DNA from: Candidatus Fermentibacterota bacterium
GTDB lineage: Bacteria; JAFGKV01
Assembly: GCA_030620115.1 (NCBI GenBank)
Contig: JAUXFG010000017.1
Location: 1 to 38,500 of the forward strand
DNA length: 38,500 nt
Direction of reading: 5' to 3'
The position numbers and the translations under genes are program-made. This document shows, one piece after another, positions 26,745 through 34,625 of this stretch (its first letter is position 1; each line of letters begins with the position of its first letter). The notes under the pieces are model-generated. The model was not told where the DNA came from, searched no databases, and saw only the letters and a program-made list of their open reading frames with translations.

Positions 26745-27179
26745 CTAGCTCGACTCAGGCACGTTTAACTGGAATGAGAAATTCTCCCGGGGCGTGGTCT
26801 CCAGCGTAAATGTAAACGTCGACTGATTGGGCGAAGTTGCTCTCAGCGTATCCCGCGCCAGGGCCCCGTCATCCCGGGAACCCGGCCCAGGCATACCGAC
26901 TTCCAAGAAGATCAGGAGAGCGGCAGCGGCAGCGGCAACACCCACGGGCAGCCAATGCGTCTTGTGTTTCTGGGGCGATGGAACGCGGAGCGCCGCACCG
27001 ATCTTCCATACTGACTCGAGTTCAAAGACACATGCGCGGCAGCGAAGAAGATGTTCTTCGAACAGTGCCTCTTCGTCTTCCGAAAGAATACCCCAATCAT
27101 ATGCGGCAAGAAGCCTGCCAAGCTCAGGCTTTATGCAGCCTTGGGGGGCACCCTCTTCAACAAGAACCAATTCGTTCAT
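26745..27179 (-). CDS. Membrane anti-sigma factor with zinc-finger (ZAS-type) motif
   Basis: The 144-residue protein has a short N-terminal domain with H43-x3-C47-x2-C50 (EEHLLRCRACVFE), the zinc-binding signature of anti-sigma factors. One membrane helix follows (about 77-94, Ala-rich), then a roughly 50-residue outer tail. I chose ATG 27179 because it overlaps the stop of the ECF sigma gene as ATGA; the frame upstream runs into that gene. Family knowledge says the N-terminal domain holds the sigma factor inactive until a signal releases it. The nature of the signal is unknown here. Confidence 0.85.
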   Translation of the reverse strand: MNELVLVEEGAPQGCIKPELGRLLAAYDWGILSEDEEALFEEHLLRCRACVFELESVWKIGAALRVPSPQKHKTHWLPVGVAAAAAALLIFLEVGMPGPGSRDDGALARDTLRATSPNQSTFTFTLETTPRENFSFQLNVPESS

Positions 27180-27730
27180 TCTCCCTTTCTCTCTGCCTCG
27201 AGTACTCTCTTGAGCTCCTGGCGACATCGATGAAATCGCATGTAGAGCGCATTCTTATTTGGAAGCCCGAGCCGTGCTTGCATCTCTCCGGCGCTCATGC
27301 CTGCAAGCTTCCACTCAAGAAGCTGTCGACAACGAGGGCCAAGCCTTGGAAGAGCTTCACTGATCTCCTCTTTGGCGGCTTCCCTCTCTCTTGTGACCCC
27401 ACCATGCCACCGCTCGGCAAGACCGGGAGCCCATGGTAGCAGACGCTCCGATCGCCGCTTCGCCATGTAGTAGTTGCCCACCACATTCCTGAGCACGGTC
27501 AGGCACCAGGGAACCACATCCACATTACTCGCCACGGCGCCCACACGCTCCGCCACCACGGCCAACGCATCATGGGCCAGGTCTTCCGCAGTATCCTGGT
27601 TCCCTATTCTTCGTTTAGCGAGGAGCACAAAACTAACGCGGAGTCGTGAACAGAGTTCTTCCAACGCCTGAGGATCCCCCGCCCTGGCGGCCCTGCCAAC
27701 CTCCTCCAAATCACGATCCTCATACACCAC
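27176..27730 (-). CDS. ECF-type RNA polymerase sigma factor
   Basis: The product is about 184 residues from GTG 27730. Region 2 lies at about 8-75 (EEVGRAARAGDPQALEELC, then AEDLAHDALAVVAERV and VPWCLTVLRNVVGNYYMAKRR). Region 4 is at about 115-180 (LPRLGPRCRQLLEWKLAGMS, ARLGLPNKNALYMRFHRCRQ). GTG 27730 has GGAG 6 nt upstream and gives the usual ECF length. The frame is open to TTG 27823, which would add 31 residues without a clear ribosome site. The gene overlaps its anti-sigma gene by 4 nt and is divergent from the exported GH13 gene, an obvious candidate target. Confidence 0.88.
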   Translation of the reverse strand: MVYEDRDLEEVGRAARAGDPQALEELCSRLRVSFVLLAKRRIGNQDTAEDLAHDALAVVAERVGAVASNVDVVPWCLTVLRNVVGNYYMAKRRSERLLPWAPGLAERWHGGVTREREAAKEEISEALPRLGPRCRQLLEWKLAGMSAGEMQARLGLPNKNALYMRFHRCRQELKRVLEAERKGE

Positions 27731-27977
27731 TGCCGACTCCGGTTCGTAGATAGCCTCCCACGATTGCCTCTTCTTGCTTAAGGATGCGAGATGAAAACCA
27801 GATTCTTCTGGCTCGTCAAGCAATGCGCTAGCAAAAATCCCCTCTCCGCCCAGACTATCCCCGCCCAGTGTGCACTCTATGCCCGTGCGTATCTGAGTGC
27901 ATGTTGACTATCCCCCTATCATGGTAGTTCTTGCTGACCTGTACCGAGAGGTCTCCGATCCACCAAGGAGGTGTACT
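27731..27977. promoter_or_regulatory. Divergent control region between ECF sigma factor and GH13 gene
   Basis: GACTATCCCC occurs twice (27853-27862 and 27906-27915), 53 bp apart, close to five helical turns. CCGCCCAG occurs twice (27846-27853, 27861-27868). TGCACTC (27871-27877) is inverted as GAGTGCA (27895-27901). A TTGACT at 27904-27909 overlaps the second GACTATCCCC. AAGGAGGT at 27965-27972 is the GH13 ribosome site. No proven promoter; operator function is inference. If the sigma gene starts at TTG 27823, part of this is coding. Confidence 0.35.
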
Positions 27978-30900
27978 GTGCGATCAGCACTATTCTGCCT
28001 TTTCTTGCTCTTCTGCCCATCGCTCAACGCAACTGAAGTCGAGGTTCATTTTCGCTTTTTCTATGAAGTTCAGCCGCCCGACGTGGCCGTGGGGCTTCTT
28101 GGAAGCATGACCTCGTGGGGCGCTCCCCCTGATGGATACTACGTTGTCTTCGAGGACGATGACGGGGACAATGTCTGGCAAGGATCCATGGTTCTGGAGG
28201 AGGGAAGGTATTTCTACAAGTTCGTATCGCTCTCTTCCACCGAACCTGACGTGAGCAGCAGCTACCCCGATGTCACTGGATGGTATCCTGATCCCTTGAA
28301 TCCCCTCACCGATGGATCTGCGTACAATAACTCCGTGTTGAACGTCGCCGACCCCATGATCTACTATCTGCTCCCCATGGATGGATCCGAAGTGGAGAAT
28401 CAGCGGCCGCTCTTGTCGGCAAACATTGCCGCCGGTGTCGAGATCGGGATTGATGTCGCGAGCCTCTCCATGACGTTTGACGGCACGGACGTGACCGCCC
28501 TTGCGATCTTTGATTCACTCACAGGGCAGCTCGCCTATCAACCAACGTCCAACCTGAGCTTGGGCACACATACTCTGCAGATCGCCGCGCGGAATATGAC
28601 TGGCGACGCGGTCTCAGACACATCCGTGTTCACCATCATCCAGGGTCCTCCCCGCATGGATGTCCGCTTCCTTTTGGATACTCTGAGCCCAAACTTCGAT
28701 CTCCTCATGGGTGTCGAGAGAGTACAGATCGCCGGTGATTTCAACGGGTGGAATCCCGCAACCGCACGCTTATCCGATGACGACGGAGATGGAATCTGGG
28801 ACGGCACGGTACGTTTCCCGATCGGGGACCGATTCGAATATCGGTTCACGGTGATGGATACGATTTCCAATAGCACGATCTGGATCCCGGATCCCGACAA
28901 CCCTTCGCTGGAGCTCCGCGATCCGGGCGACTGGTATGTCAGCCTCGGCAGGGCAAATCCAGACGGTACACCCAGAGTTGTTGACCTTGCGGTGCTACAA
29001 GGTCGGATCTTCCCGCCTGGGGAAACCGGAATCGTGGCGGAGTTCATGGCCCTGCCTGGCGACTGGGGTACGCCGCTGATACCCGACTCGCTTACTGCGA
29101 CATATGATGGCTCGCCCCTGGCAACATTCACACAAGTCTCCGGTGATACCATATTCGCCACGGTGGAACTCCCTCCAATCGATGAAGGGCTCCACCGCCT
29201 TGCCATCACGGCGGTTGACGATATCGGCCGCAGGGAGACCGCGGCTTTTTCCTTTGGCGCATATCGAGAAGGCTCCGGTTTTCACGTGATCGATGCCATA
29301 GACGATGACAAGGGACCCGGACGTTACCGTTACCCGGACGACGTTGAGGAGCAGTCCGCCGACATCCTTGCTTTTCATGTGGGCACGTCCACCAGGCTGG
29401 ATCCAACCATGATCCAGATAGTGATTGAGCTGGAGCACGTGGACCCGCATACCGCCGTGGGGCTCCTGATCGCCTCCACCCTGGAGGGGATGCCCACGCC
29501 CTTCCCCGGTTCCTTGGAGCTTCTTGGCCCTTCTTGGGTGCGCCAGGGCGCCTTCATCTGGCTCGTGCCTCCCTCGTCACCCTTTTACGATGACTCTCTC
29601 CACAACCGTCTCATCCTTGATTGGGATCCCCTGCGAGTTGGTCCGCCCGTTGCCGTGAACCCAGACCCGGAGGAAACAGGCAGCTTCTCCGTCACCGTCC
29701 CGCTGGATGAGTTGGAGATGCATTTAGGCAGCTACTCCGGGGCATGGCATTACACACTCTTCTCAGTCATCCATACTGGCGGTGAATTCGAGCTGGAACC
29801 CACACATGGCGGTTGGACTGATCGAGAAGATCCAGACGTCTACGATTTGGCTTTCTTCCCCGATAGAGCATCCCAGGAGAGGATACTGGGGAGCTGGATC
29901 GGGAACGGCATGCCCGGGGGCCCCCGCACAGTGAAGCTAGTTATCCCGGGAAGAGGGATACTGTCTCTTCCCCCGGACAGCATCGCAGGCCTGCCTGAAC
30001 CCGGCCCTGAGGTGCTCTTCTATTCAGCAGGAGCTCGACGAATCCGGAGGGATTTTACGGTCACCGGATTTGTGGCAGACGCCACGGTCACTTCCGGCAT
30101 ATTCCATCACGGCCATTCGATATGGCCTGTCGATATCGTTGATGGCTCTTTTTCCGTGCCGCTTCAACTCTTTGACGGGCCGAATTTCATGGGCCTCTCG
30201 GTAGTAGATGACGAAGGAAATGCGGCCACACACTGGGCACGGTACGACTGCCATCCCGACAAGACACCCAAGGCGCGAATACAGGTCGAGGCCGGCCCGG
30301 ACGCAGTACAATTGGATGGATCAGGCTCGTTTCATCCCGAGGGCCTTCCTCTCATTTCGTTCATGTGGACCGAGGAACCGGGAAACCCTGAAGCCATCGA
30401 TCTGAGCGGCAGTGCATCCATTCAGGCGTCATTTCCCCTACCGGAGACGTATGGCGAGTATGCGGTCCGCCTTGCGGTGGGCGACGGGGATCTTGTAGGA
30501 AACGCCGTGGTCACGATTCTTGTGGACAGCACTGGCGCACAGCATATGGCAATCGAAAACCATCCGGCATGGGCCGGCGACAACATCTTATATGAGATCT
30601 ACCCCGTGTCCTACTCAGGAGACAGGGATTTGGATGCCATCACGGATGACATTGACAGGATCATCGGATTGGGTGTTCGTTCAATCTGGCTAACGCCGAT
30701 TTTCGAAGGCCCCGAAGCGCACGGGTATGCCATTACCGATTACTTCCGCGTCAACCCCTCCCTGGGAGGCGGCACTGCCCTGACACGACTGATCGAGGCA
30801 GCGCATGATGCCGGCATCAAGCTGATTCTCGATCTTGTCATCAACCATACCTCCCTACAGCATCCATTCATGAAAGATGCCGTGCGCTACGGCGAGAATT

Positions 30901-32150
30901 CGATCTACCGCGACTACTATCTCTGGAATCCGGATGGCTCGTATCAGTCCTACTGGGCGGATTTGCCAAATCTGAATTACGCCAATCCGGAGGTATGGCG
31001 CCATTTTCTGGCCGCTTCAATGTATTGGATTGAACAGTACGATATCGACGGCTACCGGTGTGACGTCGCATGGGGCATACAGGAGCGAAACCCCGAATTC
31101 TGGATCGCGTGGCGCGATTCCCTCAAGCAAGTGAAGGACAATCTTCTCCTGTTGGCCGAAGCATCCACGGATGATGGCTCGCTCTTCCAGAGAAGGTTCG
31201 ATGCGGCATATGACTGGGGTTTCAGGAACCACATCAGGGAACTCCTCTCGGGCAATGAGCCCCCACTCTCCTTGCATCAACATCTTGTGGGGTTTCAGGG
31301 AACAGGGAGTGGGCCGTTGGCTCTGCGCTTCATCGAGAACCATGATGAGACGAGATTCGTAGGCGAGTTCGGTGATGCGCGCACGCGTCTCGCTGCCGCT
31401 CTCCTCTACACGGTACCCGGCCTACCCCTTCTCTATGCCGGTCAGGAAGTCGGAGAGATGACATCACGATACTACATCGACTGGAGTGATCCACTCAATC
31501 TGCAACCATTCTACCGATCCCTCGGCATTATCAGGAATGCTTTCGCGTGTCTCCGCAACGGCTCGTACTTCTGGGTACCGAATTCGAACACGTCAACGAT
31601 ATACAGCTTCTCACGGGAGAAAGGGGAGCAGAGAATCGTCGTGGCGGCCAACTGCTCTGACGCGACCCAGTCCATTATCCTCGGTCTCCCGGTCGAACGA
31701 TGGGGCTTTGAAGACGGCCAACAATGGATCATCAGCGATGTTCTCGGGGGGTGGCACGCCTCATTCACCACCGAGGAATTGAATTCGCTGTCCCTGGATC
31801 TGTCTCCGTATCAGATCGTCATTGCGGTGGTGGCTGATAGTCTTACCGTGCAAAGCCCTCCCGACATATCCGTAGAGCCCACGGAGCTTGCACTGTCACC
31901 TCCGAGTCCCAATCCTGCTCGCGGACCCGTTCGCTTCGCCTTCTCCCTCCCTGTGGGAGATGCCGTTGCCATTGACCTCTATGATCTCCTTGGACGAAGA
32001 AGGGCTCGAATCCTCGAACCGACCCCCTATAATGCGGGCCAACATGAGGTCATCTGGAATCAAGGGGAAGTACAGCCTGGGATCTATCTTGTCGTGTTCA
32101 GAGCCGCACGGATGCAGAAAACGGAGCGACTTGTTCTATTGAGCCGTTAG
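27978..32150 (+). CDS. Exported multidomain GH13 alpha-glucan-active enzyme with C-terminal FlgD-like sorting domain
   Basis: The 1390-residue protein starts at GTG 27978, chosen for AAGGAGGT 5 nt upstream and the signal peptide RSALFCLFLLFCPSLNA that follows. Domains, approximately: two starch/glycogen-binding-like (CBM20/48) modules at 22-125 and 230-335 (VQIAGDFNGWNP); a module resembling the glucodextranase C-terminal binding domain at 437-700 (IDAIDDDKGPGRYRYPDD); a PKD-like stretch; and a GH13 barrel at about 865-1215. GH13 regions are complete: DLVINHT; GYRCD with nucleophile D1029; LLAEAS with acid/base E1061; ENHDE with D1123. The last 80 residues (SPNPARGPVRFAFSLP onward) form a FlgD-like/Por-type sorting domain. 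It probably hydrolyses or transglycosylates alpha-glucans at the surface; exact specificity is unknown. Confidence 0.92.
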   Translation: MRSALFCLFLLFCPSLNATEVEVHFRFFYEVQPPDVAVGLLGSMTSWGAPPDGYYVVFEDDDGDNVWQGSMVLEEGRYFYKFVSLSSTEPDVSSSYPDVTGWYPDPLNPLTDGSAYNNSVLNVADPMIYYLLPMDGSEVENQRPLLSANIAAGVEIGIDVASLSMTFDGTDVTALAIFDSLTGQLAYQPTSNLSLGTHTLQIAARNMTGDAVSDTSVFTIIQGPPRMDVRFLLDTLSPNFDLLMGVERVQIAGDFNGWNPATARLSDDDGDGIWDGTVRFPIGDRFEYRFTVMDTISNSTIWIPDPDNPSLELRDPGDWYVSLGRANPDGTPRVVDLAVLQGRIFPPGETGIVAEFMALPGDWGTPLIPDSLTATYDGSPLATFTQVSGDTIFATVELPPIDEGLHRLAITAVDDIGRRETAAFSFGAYREGSGFHVIDAIDDDKGPGRYRYPDDVEEQSADILAFHVGTSTRLDPTMIQIVIELEHVDPHTAVGLLIASTLEGMPTPFPGSLELLGPSWVRQGAFIWLVPPSSPFYDDSLHNRLILDWDPLRVGPPVAVNPDPEETGSFSVTVPLDELEMHLGSYSGAWHYTLFSVIHTGGEFELEPTHGGWTDREDPDVYDLAFFPDRASQERILGSWIGNGMPGGPRTVKLVIPGRGILSLPPDSIAGLPEPGPEVLFYSAGARRIRRDFTVTGFVADATVTSGIFHHGHSIWPVDIVDGSFSVPLQLFDGPNFMGLSVVDDEGNAATHWARYDCHPDKTPKARIQVEAGPDAVQLDGSGSFHPEGLPLISFMWTEEPGNPEAIDLSGSASIQASFPLPETYGEYAVRLAVGDGDLVGNAVVTILVDSTGAQHMAIENHPAWAGDNILYEIYPVSYSGDRDLDAITDDIDRIIGLGVRSIWLTPIFEGPEAHGYAITDYFRVNPSLGGGTALTRLIEAAHDAGIKLILDLVINHTSLQHPFMKDAVRYGENSIYRDYYLWNPDGSYQSYWADLPNLNYANPEVWRHFLAASMYWIEQYDIDGYRCDVAWGIQERNPEFWIAWRDSLKQVKDNLLLLAEASTDDGSLFQRRFDAAYDWGFRNHIRELLSGNEPPLSLHQHLVGFQGTGSGPLALRFIENHDETRFVGEFGDARTRLAAALLYTVPGLPLLYAGQEVGEMTSRYYIDWSDPLNLQPFYRSLGIIRNAFACLRNGSYFWVPNSNTSTIYSFSREKGEQRIVVAANCSDATQSIILGLPVERWGFEDGQQWIISDVLGGWHASFTTEELNSLSLDLSPYQIVIAVVADSLTVQSPPDISVEPTELALSPPSPNPARGPVRFAFSLPVGDAVAIDLYDLLGRRRARILEPTPYNAGQHEVIWNQGEVQPGIYLVVFRAARMQKTERLVLLSR

Positions 32151-32151
32151 C

Positions 32152-32196
32152 CCGGAATTCTCGGCGGCTGTAGCCGAAAATTGGTGAGAAGTCCGG
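32152..32196. repeat. Inverted repeat between convergent GH13 and thioredoxin genes
   Basis: CCGGAATTCTC (32152-32162) pairs with GAGAAGTCCGG (32186-32196) with one mismatch. An inner TCGGC/GCCGA stem lies between. It fills the 47-nt convergent gap and could form a hairpin in either transcript; no long T-run is seen. Confidence 0.5.
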
Positions 32197-32197
32197 A

Positions 32198-32584
32198 CTA
32201 GTGCGCGGTGGGGAGATGATCGTCGAGAGCACTCCGCAGATCGGACTCAGACCGGACGCCTACCAATTGGTTGACCGGTTTTCCGCCACGAAAAATAGCG
32301 ATGGTCGGAATGCCCCGTACCCCCAGCCGCGATGCCCAACCTTGATGATCGTCAACATTGATCTTCGCCACCAATGCCTTGCCGTCATAGTCTCGGGCAA
32401 TACTCTCCAGCACCGGCGTAATCATATGACATGGTGCACACCACGGCGCCCAGAAATCTACCATCACGGGCATATCGGATGATTCAAGCAACTCGTCGAG
32501 CTCGTCATCGGATACATGGTGAATAAGTTCGCTCTGGACAGCGCCTTCGCCGGCATCTCTTGTGATCTTGTCAAAGAATCCCAT
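32198..32584 (-). CDS. trxA: Thioredoxin
   Basis: The 128-residue cytoplasmic protein has the redox centre WCAPC in VDFWAPWCAPCHMITPVLES, and the cis-Pro loop RGIPTIAIFRGG. It carries about 20 extra N-terminal residues (MGFFDKITRDAGEGAVQSEL) before the usual thioredoxin core; no signal peptide or TM is seen. ATG 32584 is preferred because GTGAGG lies about 9 nt upstream, whereas the GTG at 32597-32599 overlaps that site. The neighbours give no obvious partner such as trxB. Confidence 0.93.
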   Translation of the reverse strand: MGFFDKITRDAGEGAVQSELIHHVSDDELDELLESSDMPVMVDFWAPWCAPCHMITPVLESIARDYDGKALVAKINVDDHQGWASRLGVRGIPTIAIFRGGKPVNQLVGVRSESDLRSALDDHLPTAH

Positions 32585-32763
32585 CTTATGTAACCTCACT
32601 CAGTTGAATAGTCTATCATTGGTTCCTATGTTAAAGAGAAGTATAATATGGCTCGAACCCCGGCGCAAAACTGTGGTTCCCTGCTCCCTCACTGGAACGG
32701 CAGTGACTGGCCCCGGATTCAAGTCAGGAGACACATAAGGGTTCGCGCAAGAATAAGCTACAT

Positions 32764-32857
32764 CGAGTCCCGCGTACTGCGCGGGACTCGCATTCTTGGC
32801 GCACAGATTTGCCGGAGAATTGGTCTCCCCCACGTAGGGGCACGGCATGCCGTGCCC
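32764..32857. repeat. Two strong palindromes in the trxA/33-kb intergenic region
   Basis: CGAGTCCCGCG-TACTG-CGCGGGACTCG (32764-32790) is a perfect 11-bp stem. GGGCACGGCATGCCGTGCCC (32838-32857) is a perfect 20-bp palindrome. They lie between divergent genes (32584 minus, 32929 plus). No ORF in 32600-32928 looks real. Confidence 0.7.
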
Positions 32858-32928
32858 ATCGGAGGCGAATCCCAAAGAAAGCCCCCGAATATGACTTGCG
32901 ATATATCCCTGCCATGAAAGGAGAAACC

Positions 32929-33459
32929 ATGCGCCTTTCCTCTCTCTTTTTGTTATTGCTAGGTTGTGGCGCCATTCACGCAGCATCCACAAACCCCAAT
33001 CCCTCCCTCCAGCCGATGGCTGTGCTCCCGGATTCCATTGTCCACGCCTTCTCGGGTTGCTGGGAAACCAAGCTCTTCCGGACCGGCAGAGTAAGAACTC
33101 CAAGGATTGACATTGTGCCGGTATTGGAAGGGCGAGTCCTCTCCATATCTATCGACTTTGCCAAATATAACGATTATACGATTCTTGTCAACATCCTTGC
33201 GGCACCGGCCCCACGGGGATCAGGTTGGAACTGTCTATGGATCGATAGCTGCGGGAACCTGCAACCTGCCAGTGTCATCATGACCAGCCGCACCATCTAC
33301 GTGGCCGCCGATCTCCCCGATAACACCCAAGAGATCTATCTCATGAGAAAGCCCGAAGGCGACTTACGCGTTGTGCACAAATCAGAACGTGATGGGATCG
33401 CCACCTTCCTCTTCCAGGAAACGCTGCTTCCGTGCGTGGATGCGGCAGCACCGGAATAG
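32929..33459 (+). CDS. Small secreted protein of unknown function
   Basis: The 176-residue protein has a hydrophobic signal (MRLSSLFLLLLGCGAIHA). Cleavage may be after AIHA; C13 within LLGC could alternatively be a lipobox, though it is close to the N-terminus. The mature part is mostly beta (VEGRVLSISIDF-like strands; Cys at GCWE, NCLW, SCGN and LPCVD could pair). AAAGGAG (32917-32923) lies 5 nt before ATG 32929, which fixes the start against upstream in-frame codons. I do not recognise a family. Confidence 0.7.
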   Translation: MRLSSLFLLLLGCGAIHAASTNPNPSLQPMAVLPDSIVHAFSGCWETKLFRTGRVRTPRIDIVPVLEGRVLSISIDFAKYNDYTILVNILAAPAPRGSGWNCLWIDSCGNLQPASVIMTSRTIYVAADLPDNTQEIYLMRKPEGDLRVVHKSERDGIATFLFQETLLPCVDAAAPE

Positions 33460-33474
33460 CGGGGATGAGCCAGG

Positions 33475-33573
33475 GTCATCGCGAGCACTTCGACTTCGCT
33501 CAGCATAAACTCCGCGCGGCGATCTCAATGGACAAATGAGATTGCTTCGTCCCTACCCTCCTCGCTTGTCATC
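33475..33573. repeat. Dispersed palindromic repeat, copy C (inverted orientation)
   Basis: It reads GTCATCGCGAGCACTTCGAC at its left end and, reverse-complemented, follows copy A base for base over long stretches but lacks the 32-nt palindrome at 76-107. It lies between convergent gene ends (33459 plus, 33569 minus) and overlaps the last codon and stop of the membrane kinase gene. Confidence 0.75.
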
Positions 33574-34132
33574 CTGACATAAGCTTCATGACTGTTCCGG
33601 CAATGAGCGGAATCCGCAGATTGTCATCAAGGGGGATGGGCAGAAATTCAGCGATGGCCCCCGCCACTGCACCGTACGCGGCAAGGCTCGGAGGAACAAA
33701 GGCGATTCCAATGAGCCAGGAAACACCAACGTTGGCCACGAAACCCTCCATGCTCTTCCCGAATAATCGCACCGTTCCAAAGGTCTTCCCCACGATGGCC
33801 GCCGCGGCATCCCCAAGTATGAGGAAACTGAGTGCCGCGGCAGCAATGGGAGGTTCGAAAAGGTAGTAGGTGATCAGCGAGCCCACGAGGACAAATGTCG
33901 AACCAGTGAAACTGAAAGATTCGTGCTCTCGGATCACTGACCCAAAAAAACGCGCGAAAACATTGGCCGCGTGCTTGTTTTCCAGCCTGGCGAATTCTAT
34001 GAGGAGCATTGTGGTGCACGCGGACAAGAGGAGAATCATCACGAGCCGCCCGGGTAGGTAATAGACTCCCAAAGGAATGATCATTGCGGCCACATGAACC
34101 GATTTTCGTTCCAGCTCTTTGGCGAGGGACAA
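33569..34132 (-). CDS. Membrane dolichol/phytol/diacylglycerol kinase-like protein (CTP-dependent lipid kinase family)
   Basis: The 187-residue protein has about six membrane segments. The N-terminal ELERKSVHVAAMIIP and the cytoplasmic block LGDAAAAIVGKTFGTVRLFGKSMEGF are characteristic of the SEC59/VTE5/Dgk1 family, which phosphorylates polyprenols, phytol or diacylglycerol with CTP. The C-terminal AEFLPIPLDDNLRIPLIAG contains the conserved D-D-N. The substrate cannot be read from sequence; undecaprenol or diacylglycerol are reasonable guesses. The stop codon falls inside dispersed repeat copy C. It is a single gene with no obvious partner. Confidence 0.85.
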   Translation of the reverse strand: MSLAKELERKSVHVAAMIIPLGVYYLPGRLVMILLLSACTTMLLIEFARLENKHAANVFARFFGSVIREHESFSFTGSTFVLVGSLITYYLFEPPIAAAALSFLILGDAAAAIVGKTFGTVRLFGKSMEGFVANVGVSWLIGIAFVPPSLAAYGAVAGAIAEFLPIPLDDNLRIPLIAGTVMKLMSG

Positions 34133-34461
34133 ATTTCATCCCTTTCTTGTATTGCACGAACCATTATCGTATGAAACGCGGTGCTATCGAGAGATGCCGG
34201 GGTTGCTCTCCGACGCTTGCTGCATCAAACCAAGGCCAGGGGGCAGGGGCACGGGATCTCTCGGCCATGGAGGCTACGGAGAATTGTGGAATCCAAAGAC
34301 GATGTCTCTCGGGAATCCTCTCATCTCCGGGAATGAAATGCGAGGAGGACGGATGTTCGTAAGAAGCGATGCAATCCTTATCGGCCTATTGCTCCATCAT
34401 TACCTCACTCCACGAGCGGCGAAAGGCGAGCCCTGAGGAGGGCGCAGAATCGCTCCCCATC
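34133..34461. other. Gene-poor stretch with one 27-codon ORF (34353-34436, plus)
   Basis: No convincing gene is seen. A 27-codon frame at 34353-34436 begins MFVRSDAILIGLLLHHYL after a strong GAGGAGG site and looks like a truncated signal or membrane segment, stopping before the tRNA genes. It may be a gene remnant or a chance frame. Confidence 0.2.
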
Positions 34462-34536
34462 TGGTAGCGCCACGGGGAATCGAACCCCGGTTTGATGGCT
34501 GAGAACCACCCGTCCTAACCCCTAGACGATGGCGCC
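34462..34536 (-). tRNA. tRNA-Glu (anticodon CUC)
   Basis: On the minus strand the gene starts GGCGCCATCGTCTAGGGGTT. It has acceptor GGCGCCA/TGGCGCT (one G-U pair), D-arm GTCT...GGAC, anticodon stem GGTGG/CCATC with loop TTCTCAG (anticodon CTC), T-arm CGGGGTTCGATTCCCCG, discriminator A and encoded CCA. Length is 75 nt. It lies 13 nt after tRNA-Gln. Confidence 0.95.
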
Positions 34537-34549
34537 AATAAATTGACTC

Positions 34550-34623
34550 TGGCTGGGGAGCAGGGATTCGAACCCCGATACTACGGTCCAGAGCCGCATG
34601 TCCTGCCATTGGACGACTCCCCA
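34550..34623 (-). tRNA. tRNA-Gln (anticodon CUG)
   Basis: On the minus strand the gene starts TGGGGAGTCGTCCAATGGCA. It has acceptor TGGGGAG/CTCCCCA, anticodon stem TGCGG/CCGTA with loop CTCTGGA (anticodon CTG), T-loop TTCGAAT, discriminator G and encoded CCA. Length is 74 nt. Its 5' end is 2 nt from the gltX stop, so it is almost certainly in the gltX transcript. Confidence 0.96.
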
Positions 34624-34625
34624 CT

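Noticed and set aside
26494-26748. 84-codon frame downstream of the 1008-residue protein as a frameshifted sorting domain
   Set aside because: It does not contain the SPNP...YDLLGR...G.Y pattern of such domains and reads through repeat copy B.
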